Shown here: piece by piece, positions 8,245-16,977 of the stretch
Layout of the letters: the number at the start of each line of letters is the position of its first letter
Numbering within the stretch: position 1 is the stretch's first letter
Assembly: GCA_965221605.1 (NCBI GenBank)
Contig: CBDCSK010000004.1
Span: 248,001 to 312,000 of the forward strand
Direction of reading: 5' to 3'
DNA from: Aldehydirespirator sp965221605
Lineage (GTDB): Bacteria > Actinomycetota > Acidimicrobiia > Acidimicrobiales > Aldehydirespiratoraceae
Length of the DNA stretch: 64,000 nt
Position numbers and translations under genes: made by a program
Notes under the pieces: model-generated
What the model was told of the DNA's origin: nothing
What the model saw: the letters and a program-made list of their open reading frames with translations, nothing else
Databases searched by the model: none

Positions 8245-11200
8245 ATGAGGGTCTTTGTCTCGTCGGTCACGGACGGCTACGAGCAATACCGAGCGGCGGC
8301 GAGGGCTGCCATCGAAGCGTCGGGGCACGTGGCGGTCGTTATCGGGCTAAACCACCATGCTTCGCCCTCTTCGCCACGCGCGGGATGCTTCAGCGAGATC
8401 GAGGACAGCGATGTTCTGGTGTTGCTGCTCGGCAAGCGTTACGGAGATCTTCAGTCATCCGGCAAGTCGGCCACACACGAGGAGTGGGCGTATGCCCGAA
8501 GCATCGCCAAGAGGATCCTGGTCTTCGTAGAGGACGTGGAGGATCGAGAGGATGCTCAGCGGGACTTGTTGAGCGAGCTAGGAGGCTGGGTCGATGGCTC
8601 TTTGTGGAGCACATACGACGCTCCCACCGTCCTGATCACAGAGATTGTGAAGGCCTTGCGGGCACTGGAAGGAGATCGTGCTCCGGCGTCAGCCCTAGAG
8701 GCCGCTGAGAGGCTCCCTCCCGTTTGCCGTGAGCGTATCGAAGCACTACGCGCCGTGGATCCCAGTGCTGCCGATCTGCTTGTGGGCGTGCTGTCGGATC
8801 CCGCTTCGCGGCAGTCCGGTGCGCTGTCACATCTGGCCGACGATCCGCCCGGGTGGCTGGCAGGCGCGGGTCACACCGCCTGGGAGGCGATCAGCGGCTT
8901 TCTCGATGCCCACGGCCTTCCAGGCGCTGATCCGATGCGGATGCAAGCAGTCGAGGCTGGCTCTCCACATAGCGGATTGCATTTGGTTCGGCAGGCGGTT
9001 GCCACAGCCGAAAACGGAGACAGCGAGCGCGCCGAGAATCTGCTGTCCCAAGTGCCCCCGGACCATCCTCTACTCGAAGCAGGGCGCGCTCATGCCAGAG
9101 GCACCCCTACATCTGCTGTAGAGGTGATCCGGGGTGCGCGGCTGCACGAGTCTGATGACGTGGATCTGGCGCGTTACAGCGTTGCCACACTTGTGTGGGC
9201 GTACTGGCTCCTACAGCGTCCCGAATCGGCTGTGGAAGTTCTGCGACAGGCAAGTCGGCGATTTCCCGATGGAGCTTGGATTCACTTGCAACAGGCGAAC
9301 ATGACGCTGGCCATGGTCGACCAAGTCGGCCTGGACTCATCCAACAGTCACGACTTGCTGAGCGAGGCAGCGGAACTTGCGCTGAAGTCTCGGGACTTGT
9401 TCCGGTCCTGGGACGGCCCCTCGCACCTCGCAGTCGTTATTGCCATGCAGGCACTCCTCGTTCTCGCCGATCCGCAGCGTGTCATCGATCTAGGACTGTC
9501 GGCCCCCACGGGCGAAGCGACGACCTCGGAAGCAGCCGATCCAGAGGTCCAAGGCAAGCTTGCTCACGCCTACTTGATGTTGGGGCGCTTCAGCGACGTA
9601 GACACGCTGAGACTCGATCGGATTGATCCGTCCGAGTCAGCTCTCATTCGGGCAATGCAGGCCCGCGGGCTTGATGATCCCTCTGCGCTCTCAAGGATGC
9701 GTCGGGCCGTCATTCAAGCTGATGATGTGCCCTCGCGCCGGGGAGCGCTATTGGGGCTCGCGCAGTTGGGTGAAGTTGACGCTGAGGAGATGTCGCGACT
9801 ATCGCCAGCAGACAGTGCGCTCCTGAGCGGGGTGGCGGCGTTGAGCCAAGGTGACTATGCAGAGTCGACGAGGCTTCTCGAGCCGTACCATCTCGAATCG
9901 TCCATTCACGCCAGCTATCTCGCTCAGGCGCAACAGCAGGCTGGTGCTGTTGATGAAGCGATGGACACGCTGTTGGCGGCTGCCGCACGCTTCATGGTCG
10001 ATTCCCTCTACGAACCTGCCGTCGTGTTGCTGATTGATCAAGGCAGGCTCGATGAGGCGGCGTCGATTGCAGCTGACGCGCAGGCTCGTAGTCCATCGCG
10101 CTCCGCCCGACATCGGTATGGAACCTTGCTGGCTGCCATAGCGGAGCGTCGTCAGGACTGGCAGGGAATGGAGTCCCATGCGCGAGCTGTGGTTCGGGAG
10201 TCGCCACAGGACAGCGAGACAGCGTGGGCCGTGGTGTATGCATTGCACCGACAGGTCAAGAATCAGGACGCGTGGGCGTACGTCGTAGCACATGACCTGG
10301 TCGCAACGAACGAAGAACTGGTCCGGCTGACCGCAGCGGTTGGCTTCGCCGCCGATGCCTCGGAGGAAGATGCTGATCGTCTGCTCCAGATCGCAGAGAC
10401 GTTCTCCGAGTCAGAGCATGCAGCCGGCTCTGCTCTCTTGGCGCTTATGGCGCGCGGCGACCGACTCAGATTGAGCGATGAGCAACGCGCAAGGCTCAGT
10501 GAACTCACCGAGGATTTTCTCGCACGCTACCCAGAGAGCGACGTGTTCAGGACGTACTCGGGGGAGGCCGAGGAACTCGTCGAGATCATGACTGCCGACC
10601 AGCGAGAACGGGTCGAGCGTCTAACGCCGCTGCTCAATCGGGTCCGCCACGGACAGTTGCCCTACGGCGTGCTTCGACAGATCCGTGAATTGCCCTATGC
10701 AGAACTCTTGTTGTCCAGATCTGCGATGGACATCACTGCCATCTCGGCGGATCAGTATCAGCGTGACCGAGAGCGGTGTGTCGTCAAGGAGGCTCTTGAG
10801 GGCACAGTCGCGGTGGACACGAGTGTAGTCGCACTTGGAATCCACTCGGAGCTTGACGTGGGACGTATGGGCACCGCGTTCGGCGATGTGCTGGTGGCCG
10901 ACGAGTTGCTCATCGATGCTCGCATGGCGGTCGCTTCGGCCAGGCGTCTCGCAGACGGCGTCTTCGGCTACGACTCCGGGCTTGGTCAACCCACATTCTC
11001 GGAGATCGACGATCACCAACGAGCTGCGGCGAGAGAAAGAGCCGAGCGAGCTCTGGGAATGTTGAGCGGATGGAAATCAGTGAGGAGCGGTGATCTTCCG
11101 CCGCCACCAGAGATTGAAGAGGACCACTTAAGGCCATGGGATGCAGCGATTCGGGTGGCTCTCTCGAATGGATGCGCCTTATGGTGCGACGATCTCGCAC

Positions 11201-11856
11201 TGCGCTGCTTGGCCCAGTCCGTGGGGGTCAACGCCTTCGGAACATGGGCCCTCTTTGAGGTGCTGTCACCCGAAGATGAGTGGGCTTGGCTGCCAGAGAC
11301 TGAGGAGATAAAGCTCCGTTTGCTCCGGGCTCAGATTACCGACGTCCCCATCTCTTTGCCGGAACTCTCGCAGCCAGGTGATACCGACGAAGAACCTGAC
11401 ATCGCAGCGCAACTCTTCCTGCGTCGCCCCTATGCGTGGAGCGAGAATCTGGCCCAGACCCATAACTGGTATCTCAGGCTCTTCCGCACTCTGGTCGGCG
11501 GGCCGCACCGGCAGTTGGCGCCGGGACTGCTGTACGCAGCTTCCTATGGGCTGGCGGCCGCCGTGGAGCCCTCAGAGCGGCAGGGGGCGATTGGCTCTCT
11601 TCTCGCATCAAGCTTGGCCGGCATTAGCGATCCCGAACTGGTGCCGATTCTGCTCGCAGCTGCGAGGTATGCCGTCAGAGAGCTTGACCCTGCGGCTTCC
11701 TTGGACCCGTTGGAGGACACCGTTCGCCATCTCCTCGCAGGCTGGGAACCCGCGTTCGGCGCTGGCCCGGCTGCCCAAGCTGTGAGGTGGCTGTTCTCGC
11801 GACTTGAGTCTGACGACCGACGCACTGTCATGGCAATCGTACTGGGCAACAGGTAA
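8245..11856 (+). CDS. DUF4062 - TPR - PIN-like protein, candidate defence effector
   Basis: 1203 residues. Residues 1 to about 140 are DUF4062 (MRVFVSSVTDGYEQYR, then IEDSDVLVLLLGKRYG and a conserved S-A-T-H-E-E-W). Residues about 230-780 are degenerate TPR-like helical repeats (for example LAQAQQQAGAVDEAMDTLL). Residues about 850-1010 look like a PIN nuclease: D858 in VAVDTSVVAL, D966 in PWDAAIRVAL and D982-D983 in WCDDLALRC. A helical tail follows. ATG 8245 has GGGAGGAG 9 nt upstream. DUF4062 at one end and a PIN-like RNase at the other, joined by TPR repeats, is the layout of sensor-effector immunity proteins; that role is inferred. It is the largest cargo gene of the island. Confidence 0.75.
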   Translation: MRVFVSSVTDGYEQYRAAARAAIEASGHVAVVIGLNHHASPSSPRAGCFSEIEDSDVLVLLLGKRYGDLQSSGKSATHEEWAYARSIAKRILVFVEDVEDREDAQRDLLSELGGWVDGSLWSTYDAPTVLITEIVKALRALEGDRAPASALEAAERLPPVCRERIEALRAVDPSAADLLVGVLSDPASRQSGALSHLADDPPGWLAGAGHTAWEAISGFLDAHGLPGADPMRMQAVEAGSPHSGLHLVRQAVATAENGDSERAENLLSQVPPDHPLLEAGRAHARGTPTSAVEVIRGARLHESDDVDLARYSVATLVWAYWLLQRPESAVEVLRQASRRFPDGAWIHLQQANMTLAMVDQVGLDSSNSHDLLSEAAELALKSRDLFRSWDGPSHLAVVIAMQALLVLADPQRVIDLGLSAPTGEATTSEAADPEVQGKLAHAYLMLGRFSDVDTLRLDRIDPSESALIRAMQARGLDDPSALSRMRRAVIQADDVPSRRGALLGLAQLGEVDAEEMSRLSPADSALLSGVAALSQGDYAESTRLLEPYHLESSIHASYLAQAQQQAGAVDEAMDTLLAAAARFMVDSLYEPAVVLLIDQGRLDEAASIAADAQARSPSRSARHRYGTLLAAIAERRQDWQGMESHARAVVRESPQDSETAWAVVYALHRQVKNQDAWAYVVAHDLVATNEELVRLTAAVGFAADASEEDADRLLQIAETFSESEHAAGSALLALMARGDRLRLSDEQRARLSELTEDFLARYPESDVFRTYSGEAEELVEIMTADQRERVERLTPLLNRVRHGQLPYGVLRQIRELPYAELLLSRSAMDITAISADQYQRDRERCVVKEALEGTVAVDTSVVALGIHSELDVGRMGTAFGDVLVADELLIDARMAVASARRLADGVFGYDSGLGQPTFSEIDDHQRAAARERAERALGMLSGWKSVRSGDLPPPPEIEEDHLRPWDAAIRVALSNGCALWCDDLALRCLAQSVGVNAFGTWALFEVLSPEDEWAWLPETEEIKLRLLRAQITDVPISLPELSQPGDTDEEPDIAAQLFLRRPYAWSENLAQTHNWYLRLFRTLVGGPHRQLAPGLLYAASYGLAAAVEPSERQGAIGSLLASSLAGISDPELVPILLAAARYAVRELDPAASLDPLEDTVRHLLAGWEPAFGAGPAAQAVRWLFSRLESDDRRTVMAIVLGNR

Positions 11857-11863
11857 ATGGACA

Positions 11864-11889
11864 GCCCCGGCCGAGGTCGGGACCGGGGC
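11864..11889 (+). terminator. Hairpin after the DUF4062 gene
   Basis: GCCCCGG (11864-11870) pairs with CCGGGGC (11883-11889), 8 nt after the stop codon. No T-run follows, so it is a terminator candidate of the type common in high-GC genomes. Confidence 0.45.
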
Positions 11890-11996
11890 CGCTGCGGCGT
11901 CTCGAGGGAGATCACCGAGTTGAGTTGGCATCGGTGGCGGCAGGCCGATGCGAGCATGACCGCCTCCGACGCGAGGCGGCTCAAGAACTGGAGGCC

Positions 11997-12022
11997 TGCG
12001 GTACCGCAACTGCGGTACCGCA
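11997..12022. repeat. Twin palindromes near the right att site
   Basis: The perfect 12-bp palindrome TGCGGTACCGCA occurs twice, at 11997-12008 and 12011-12022, with a 14-bp period. It lies about 100 bp inside the right edge of the island in otherwise empty DNA. It could be a binding site for the recombinase arm domain, an excision factor or a regulator. Confidence 0.6.
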
Positions 12023-12118
12023 ACGCTCCACTACGGGAAAGTGACAATAGAAGCAACATACCCAACCGTTCTGGGTTCCATTTATTGTTGTTGAACTGGG
12101 CCTTTATGATCTTGGTAC

Positions 12119-12137
12119 GTGGAGCTAAGGGGAATTG
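12119..12137. repeat. att site, right edge (inside tRNA-Ala)
   Basis: Second copy of the 19-bp direct repeat; it forms the 3' end of the complete tRNA-Ala gene, so integration keeps the tRNA functional. Confidence 0.85.
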
Positions 12138-12192
12138 AACCCCTGACCTCTTCCATGCCATGGAAGCGCTCTACCAACTGAGCTATAGCCCC
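12120..12192 (-). tRNA. tRNA-Ala(GGC)
   Basis: 73 nt cloverleaf. Acceptor stem GGGGCTA pairs with TAGCTCC including the G3-U70 wobble that marks alanine tRNAs; the anticodon loop is ATGGCAT, giving GGC. The T-arm is GGGGTTCAATTCCCC. CCA is not encoded. The 3' end is the island attachment site. Confidence 0.97.
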
Positions 12193-12235
12193 GAGGGTGC
12201 CGACAGGCTACCGGGTCCTGGTTGCGGGGACGTGC

Positions 12236-13267
12236 CTAGGCGGCCCTGATCTCTTCGAGGATGGGCGCCCAACGCTCGGTGTCGCCCCGCACGCCAGCGT
12301 AGAACTGGAGCCGGTCGAGACTCCCGCCGAAGCGCTCGGCGATGCGGGCCGGCACGTCGTGGGGCTCGGCCACGACGGCGAAGGCGTCGAGCATCTCGTC
12401 GTCGATCACGTCGCCCATCTCCTTCCACATCCCCTGCTTCGAAAGGCGGTTGAGCTCGGTCTGGGCGTCGCCCCAGCCGTGGTGCTCCAGCACCCCCCGG
12501 TACGCGGGCGTGGACCCGTAGAAGGCGATCTGCTCGCGGGTCCTGGCCGCTTGAGCGGAGACATCGTCCTCGTCGAACCCCGACACGACGAACACCGGCA
12601 TGGAGATCTGGAAGTCGGAGCGGTCCCGCCCCGACTGGGCCAGCCCGGCGTGCACCTTGGGCAGCATCACGTCGCGCAGGTAGTCGGCGGTCTGGAAGCC
12701 GTGGCACACCAGGCCGTCAGCGGCCCGGCCCGCTACCTCTGTCATGAGCGGCCCCACGGCCGAGATCAGGATGGGCGGGGGCGGCACGTCGAGCGGGCCG
12801 GGGCTGAACATGGGTGTCATCAGCGTGTGGCGGTAGAAGTCGCCCCGGAAGTTGAGGCGCTCGCCGGTCTGCCAGGCCTCCCAGATGGCCCGGATCGCCT
12901 GAATCATCTCCTCCATGCGGGCCGCGGGCCTTGACCACGGCATGGAGAAGCGCTTGGTGATGTGGGCCTGGATCTGGCTGCCCAGCCCGAGCATGAACCG
13001 CCCCCCGGACATGGCCTGCAGGTCCCAGGCGACTTGCGCCAGCACCATGGGGTTGCGGGCGAAGCCCACCGCGATGGCGGTCATCAGGTCGAGGCGCTCA
13101 GTGTGCTCGGCGGCCAGAGCGAGGGGGAGGAACGGGTCGTGGCTGGTCTCAGCCGACATCAGCCCGCTGTAGCCCTCCTGTTCCATCGTCCGGGCCCGGG
13201 CGCCGATGTCGGCCGGCTGGTTGGGGCTGGAGGCCTCGGGCAGTCCGATCCAAGCGTCGATCTTCAT
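12236..13267 (-). CDS. LLM-class F420-dependent oxidoreductase (TIGR03617-like)
   Basis: 343 residues of the luciferase-like monooxygenase TIM-barrel fold. Typical segments are visible: ARTMEQEGYSGLMSAE near the N-terminus, ERLDLMTAIAVGFARNPM, and GGRFMLGLGSQIQAHI. These proteins usually bind coenzyme F420 or FMN and oxidise or reduce small molecules; the substrate is unknown. ATG 13267 has GGAG 7 nt upstream. It is a single gene next to tRNA-Ala and is intact. Confidence 0.9.
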   Translation of the reverse strand: MKIDAWIGLPEASSPNQPADIGARARTMEQEGYSGLMSAETSHDPFLPLALAAEHTERLDLMTAIAVGFARNPMVLAQVAWDLQAMSGGRFMLGLGSQIQAHITKRFSMPWSRPAARMEEMIQAIRAIWEAWQTGERLNFRGDFYRHTLMTPMFSPGPLDVPPPPILISAVGPLMTEVAGRAADGLVCHGFQTADYLRDVMLPKVHAGLAQSGRDRSDFQISMPVFVVSGFDEDDVSAQAARTREQIAFYGSTPAYRGVLEHHGWGDAQTELNRLSKQGMWKEMGDVIDDEMLDAFAVVAEPHDVPARIAERFGGSLDRLQFYAGVRGDTERWAPILEEIRAA

Positions 13268-13386
13268 TGGGGTCTCCTGGTGTCGGCTGCGCTCGCCGGG
13301 GCGGGAGCTACAGGATGCCCGGCCCCGCCGGCGTTCAGGCGGCGGGTGGGGTGATCGAGGCCCGGCGCCGCTACGTTGCGGTGCCG

Positions 13387-14106
13387 ATGGCCGACGTTAC
13401 CGACGCGACATTCCAGGCCCAGGTGGTGGACCGGTCCCGAACCGTCCCGGTGATCGTGGACCTGTGGGCTTCGTGGTGCGAGCCCTGCCGGCAGCTCACC
13501 CCCATCCTGGAGAGGGTCGTCGCCGGTACCAACGGCGCCGTCGAACTGGCCAAGGTCGACATCGAGGCGAACCCTGGTGTCGCCCAGGCCTTCCGGGTGC
13601 AGTCGATCCCCGCCGTCTACGCCATGGTGGACGGTCAGGTCGCCGACGGGTTCCTGGGGGCCCAGAGCGAGGCCGCGGTGCGCGAGTTCGTGCAGCGGTT
13701 CGTGCCGACGCCGGAGATGTCGGAGGTGGAGAGGCTGATCGAGGCGGGCGATGAGGCCTCGCTGCGGGCCGCTCTCGAGATCGAGTCGGACAACCCGGAT
13801 GCGGTGGCTGCTCTGGCTTCGCTGCTGATCGAGGCCGGCCGAGGCACCGAGGCGATGACCCTGCTGGAGAGGATCCCCGACACGCCCGAGGTGCGGCGCC
13901 TGATGGCGCTGGCCCGGGTGCTGGACTCAGATACAGCTCCGGGGGATGCCACCCAGGACATCGAGGCCGAACTGGCCGCGCTATTGGCGGCGGTGAAGTC
14001 GGACGAGGAGGCTCGCCAGCGCTTCGTGGACCTGCTGGAGGTGCTCGGCCCCGAAGACCCTCGCACCTCCGCCTGGCGTAAGCGCCTCTCCGCAGCCCTG
14101 TTCTGA
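13387..14106 (+). CDS. Thioredoxin-domain protein with helical tail (YbbN/CnoX-like)
   Basis: 239 residues. Residues 1 to about 105 form a thioredoxin fold with W-C-E-P-C (Cys 31 and Cys 34) and the cis-Pro loop QSIPAVYAM. Residues about 115-239 are helical TPR-like repeats, as in YbbN/CnoX, a chaperone-redoxin that holds oxidised proteins. I chose ATG 13387 because it directly precedes the domain; TACGTT lies 9 nt upstream and there is no ribosome site, so it may be leaderless. Confidence 0.85.
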   Translation: MADVTDATFQAQVVDRSRTVPVIVDLWASWCEPCRQLTPILERVVAGTNGAVELAKVDIEANPGVAQAFRVQSIPAVYAMVDGQVADGFLGAQSEAAVREFVQRFVPTPEMSEVERLIEAGDEASLRAALEIESDNPDAVAALASLLIEAGRGTEAMTLLERIPDTPEVRRLMALARVLDSDTAPGDATQDIEAELAALLAAVKSDEEARQRFVDLLEVLGPEDPRTSAWRKRLSAALF

Positions 14107-14244
14107 ATTCTCGGGCGCTCGGCCTCTTGCTCGGCTGGCGTCTTGACCGCGCCGCGCTTGCGAACTGAGTACCGCTAGCCTCACGGGCGGCTAGCCGGCC
14201 GCCTCCCGTGTCGGTCTGATTGCAAGCAGCGCGGGAGACACGGG

Positions 14245-14973
14245 GTGCGCACGCCAGCGGATCGCCACGAGGGGCGCAGGCCTCCGATCCTGTCCTCGCT
14301 GTCACCGGGGACCCTGGCCGACCGCCTCGGCGTGTCGACCGCGGCGGTGGTGCTCGGCGCGCTCGGGGTGCTGGCAGCCGCAGTCGGGGGCTGGTGGGCC
14401 CTGCGCCCTCCCGCCGGCCCGGACCCTGCGGAGGTCCTTCCCATGGTCGGCACGGTCCCGATCCCCACTCCGGCCCCGCCCCCATCGCCGGCACCGGAGC
14501 CGGCCCGGATCGTGGTGGATGTGGTCGGGGCGGTGGTCCGTCCTGGAATCCACGAGCTTCCTGCCTTCAGCCGGGTCGCCGACGCCATCGACGCGGCGGG
14601 CGGCTTCACGGCCGACGCCGATCGCATCCGTCTCAATCTGGCTGAGCCCGTGGCCGACGGGTCGCGTGTCTGGGTGCCGGCGATCGGTGAGTCGTCGGGA
14701 CCGGATCTCGTTCCTGTTGTCGGTGGCTCGGGAGGGGTCGGCGGGGTCGAGGGTGGCCGCGGAGCCGGATCCGGGACGGTGGACATCAACACCGCCGACG
14801 CGGCCTCGCTGGAGTCGCTGCCCGGCATCGGCCCGTCGCTGGCGGCGGCCATCGTCGAGCACCGTCGACGCCACGGGTCCTTCGCCAGCGTCGACGACCT
14901 GATCGACGTCTCCGGCATCGGGCCGGTCAAGCTCGAGCAGATCCGGCCGCGGGCCACGGTGGCCGGTCCGTGA
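14245..14973 (+). CDS. comEA: ComEA-type DNA-uptake protein
   Basis: 242 residues. A single membrane segment (about residues 35-53) is followed by a Pro-rich linker, an SLBB domain (IVVDVVGAVVRPGIHELP) and C-terminal helix-hairpin-helix motifs (INTADAASLESLPGIGPSLA and VDDLIDVSGIGPVKLEQI). ComEA binds DNA outside the membrane and passes it to ComEC. The gene starts at GTG 14245 and its stop overlaps the comEC start as GTGA. Confidence 0.92.
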   Translation: MRTPADRHEGRRPPILSSLSPGTLADRLGVSTAAVVLGALGVLAAAVGGWWALRPPAGPDPAEVLPMVGTVPIPTPAPPPSPAPEPARIVVDVVGAVVRPGIHELPAFSRVADAIDAAGGFTADADRIRLNLAEPVADGSRVWVPAIGESSGPDLVPVVGGSGGVGGVEGGRGAGSGTVDINTADAASLESLPGIGPSLAAAIVEHRRRHGSFASVDDLIDVSGIGPVKLEQIRPRATVAGP

Positions 14974-15065
14974 CGCCCGCGGGAGCCGCGGGCCACGGTG
15001 GCCGGTCCGTGACGCCCGCGGGAGGCGCGGGCCACGGTGGCCGGTCCGTGACGGGCCACGGGCTC
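14949..15065. repeat. 39-bp tandem repeats at the comEA/comEC junction
   Basis: Three copies start at 14949, 14988 and 15027 with a 39-bp period; the first two are nearly identical and the third diverges at its end. Each copy carries GTCCGTGACG, that is the comEA stop and a comEC GTG start. Since 39 is 13 codons, comEC stays in frame. Confidence 0.9.
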
Positions 15066-16886
15066 CTGTCGCTCACGGCCCGGCCGGCGCCACTTACTGC
15101 TCTCCGGTGGCTCAGGGGCCCGGCGGCGATGCCGTACGGGGCTGCGGCCGGCGCGGTGCTCGGGTCGTGGCTGCTGGTCGGAGTCCCCCTGGTGCTGGCG
15201 CTGGCGCTGGCCGCGGTGTTCGCTTGGAGGCCGAGCCCGTTGCTCGCCTTCGCGGTGTTCGCAGTCTTCGCAGGGTTCTTCGGGGCCAGGGCCCTCGACG
15301 GCTTGGCCGATCCTCCCCAGGGCCGTGTCGACGGCTGGGTGACCCTTCTCGACGATCCCCGGCCGCTGGGCACCAACGGCATCAGGGTCACGGTCCGCCA
15401 CGCCGGCGCCCGTGTCGAAGCCCGGGCCTACGGTGCGGTCGCCGCCCGCCTCGACGACGCCCTCGCCGGAGAGCGGGTCCAGGTCTCCGGGACAGCCCGC
15501 CCCGCCACCAGCGACTGGCACCGGTGGCGCCACGTCGCGGTGACCCTCACCATCGACACGGTCGGCGAACGGGCGGGCGCGGCGCCGGTGGCCGCCTTCG
15601 CCAACCGCATAAGGCGGCTGCTGGAGTCCGGGGCTGAGAGCCTGCCCGACGACGGCCGGGCCATGTTCGCGGGGATGGTCTACGGCGACGACCGCAGCCA
15701 GTCGCCCCGGCTGTACGACGACTTCCGGGCCGCGGGTCTCGGCCATCTGCTGGTGGTGTCGGGCCAGAACGTCGCCTTCGTGCTCGCGCTGGCGTCGCCC
15801 CTGGTCACCCGGGTCCGTCCCGGGGTCCGGCTGGTGGTGCTGCTGGCCCTGCTGGGGGTGTTCGCGCTGCTGACCCGCTTCGAGCCGTCGGTGCTGCGGG
15901 CTGTGGCCATGGCGGGCACCGCCGTCACCAGCGCCGTCCTCGGACGCCCCGAGACCGGGCGCCGCACTCTGGCTTGGGCCGTGGCCGCTGTGCTGGTGGC
16001 CGACCCGTTCCTGGTGCGGGTGCTGGCCTTCCAGCTCTCGGTGTGCGCCACCTGCGGGCTGTTGTGGATCACGCCGGTGCTGGCCGAGATGCTGCCGGGT
16101 CCTCGCCCGCTGAGGCTGGCGGCCGCCACCACGGCGGGCGCCCAGCTGGCGGTGATGCCGCTGCTGGTGGCCGTCTTCGGCACCATCCCGCTGGCGTCGT
16201 TGCCCGCCAATGTGGCCGCCGGTCCGGCGACGGCGCCGGTGATGATGTGGGGCCTCACCGGGGGGCTGGGCGCGGGCCTGGCCGGCGGATGGCTGGCGTG
16301 GCTGGTCCACCGGCCCACCGCCGCGCTGCTGTGGTGGATCGGGGCGGTGGCGAAGACCGCCGCGGCTGCGCCGCCGGCCGTGCTGGGCGCGGGAGGTGCC
16401 GTCGCGGTCGGCATCGGGGTCGCCCTGGTATTGGCTTCCCGAAGGCTGGAGCGGACCCGGGGGCTGGCGCCGTTGGGCGCGGCGCTGGTGGCGACCGCCT
16501 TCGCAGCCAGCGTCCTGACGGCGGCTGCGCCTCCGGTGGGCTGGTCCGAGACGGCGGGGGCGCGGGTGTTCCACCACGAGCCGGTCACAGTGGTGATCCT
16601 CGACGGTCCGGCGCGGCCTGCGAGGCTGCTGGAGTCCTTGCGGCTGGCCGGTGTGCGCCGGGTCGATCTGGTGGTGGCCGCCAGCGGCGGCGCGTCAGAC
16701 GCCCATGCCGTGCTGGCGTTGAAGGACCGGTACCGGGGAGCGACGGTGGTCGCGCCGCCGATGCATCGGGTTCCCCACGCCCGCACCGTACGGACGGGAT
16801 CGGTGGTCCTGGCGGGGGACGTGGAGCTGAAGGTCGTCGGCGAGGGGCCTCCGCTCGATGTTGTCGCCCGAACTTCCGGCGGTTGA
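14970..16886 (+). CDS. comEC: ComEC DNA-translocation channel
   Basis: 638 residues with about ten membrane segments. The competence domain is clear: MFAGMVYGDDRS, then GLGHLLVVSGQNVAFVLAL and PSVLRAVAMAG. ComEC carries single-stranded DNA across the membrane during transformation. The C-terminal part after residue 520 is short and lacks the metallo-beta-lactamase HxHxDH motif. The start may be GTG 14970, 15009 or 15048, because the repeats multiply it; the first overlaps the comEA stop. Confidence 0.9.
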   Translation: MTPAGAAGHGGRSVTPAGGAGHGGRSVTGHGLLSLTARPAPLTALRWLRGPAAMPYGAAAGAVLGSWLLVGVPLVLALALAAVFAWRPSPLLAFAVFAVFAGFFGARALDGLADPPQGRVDGWVTLLDDPRPLGTNGIRVTVRHAGARVEARAYGAVAARLDDALAGERVQVSGTARPATSDWHRWRHVAVTLTIDTVGERAGAAPVAAFANRIRRLLESGAESLPDDGRAMFAGMVYGDDRSQSPRLYDDFRAAGLGHLLVVSGQNVAFVLALASPLVTRVRPGVRLVVLLALLGVFALLTRFEPSVLRAVAMAGTAVTSAVLGRPETGRRTLAWAVAAVLVADPFLVRVLAFQLSVCATCGLLWITPVLAEMLPGPRPLRLAAATTAGAQLAVMPLLVAVFGTIPLASLPANVAAGPATAPVMMWGLTGGLGAGLAGGWLAWLVHRPTAALLWWIGAVAKTAAAAPPAVLGAGGAVAVGIGVALVLASRRLERTRGLAPLGAALVATAFAASVLTAAAPPVGWSETAGARVFHHEPVTVVILDGPARPARLLESLRLAGVRRVDLVVAASGGASDAHAVLALKDRYRGATVVAPPMHRVPHARTVRTGSVVLAGDVELKVVGEGPPLDVVARTSGG

Positions 16887-16919
16887 GGGCGATTATTTGC
16901 CCGTTTCCTCCGGAAGTTC
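16870..16919. repeat. Inverted repeat across the comEC stop
   Basis: GAACTTCCGG (16870-16879) and its complement (16910-16919) flank the comEC stop codon with a 30-nt loop. It may end or stabilise the transcript. Confidence 0.4.
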
Positions 16920-16977
16920 AGGCCGTCGCCGGGTGTAGCCGCGCCGGGTCGTCGGGTGGCCGTATCATCCGGCCACT

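Larger units (their letters stand above)
1516..12137. mobile_element. Integrative island in tRNA-Ala(GGC), about 10.6 kb
   Basis: The 19-bp sequence GTGGAGCTAAGGGGAATTG occurs at 1516-1534 and again at 12119-12137, where it is the 3' end of the intact tRNA-Ala gene. A P4-type tyrosine recombinase lies 170 bp inside the left copy. Everything between (integrase, SLH protein, lipoprotein, DUF6036 pair, IS1380 element, DUF4062-TPR-PIN protein) is therefore read as one integrated element. No replication, conjugation or phage structural genes are seen, so it would need a helper or is a simple integrative element. Confidence 0.85.

Noticed and set aside
11997..12022. CRISPR-like repeat
   Set aside because: Only two 12-bp units with 2-bp spacing; no array structure anywhere in the window.
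14181..16577. A 798-codon reverse frame across comEA/comEC
   Set aside because: Antisense shadow of clear competence genes; low-complexity Gln/Gly/Arg sequence.
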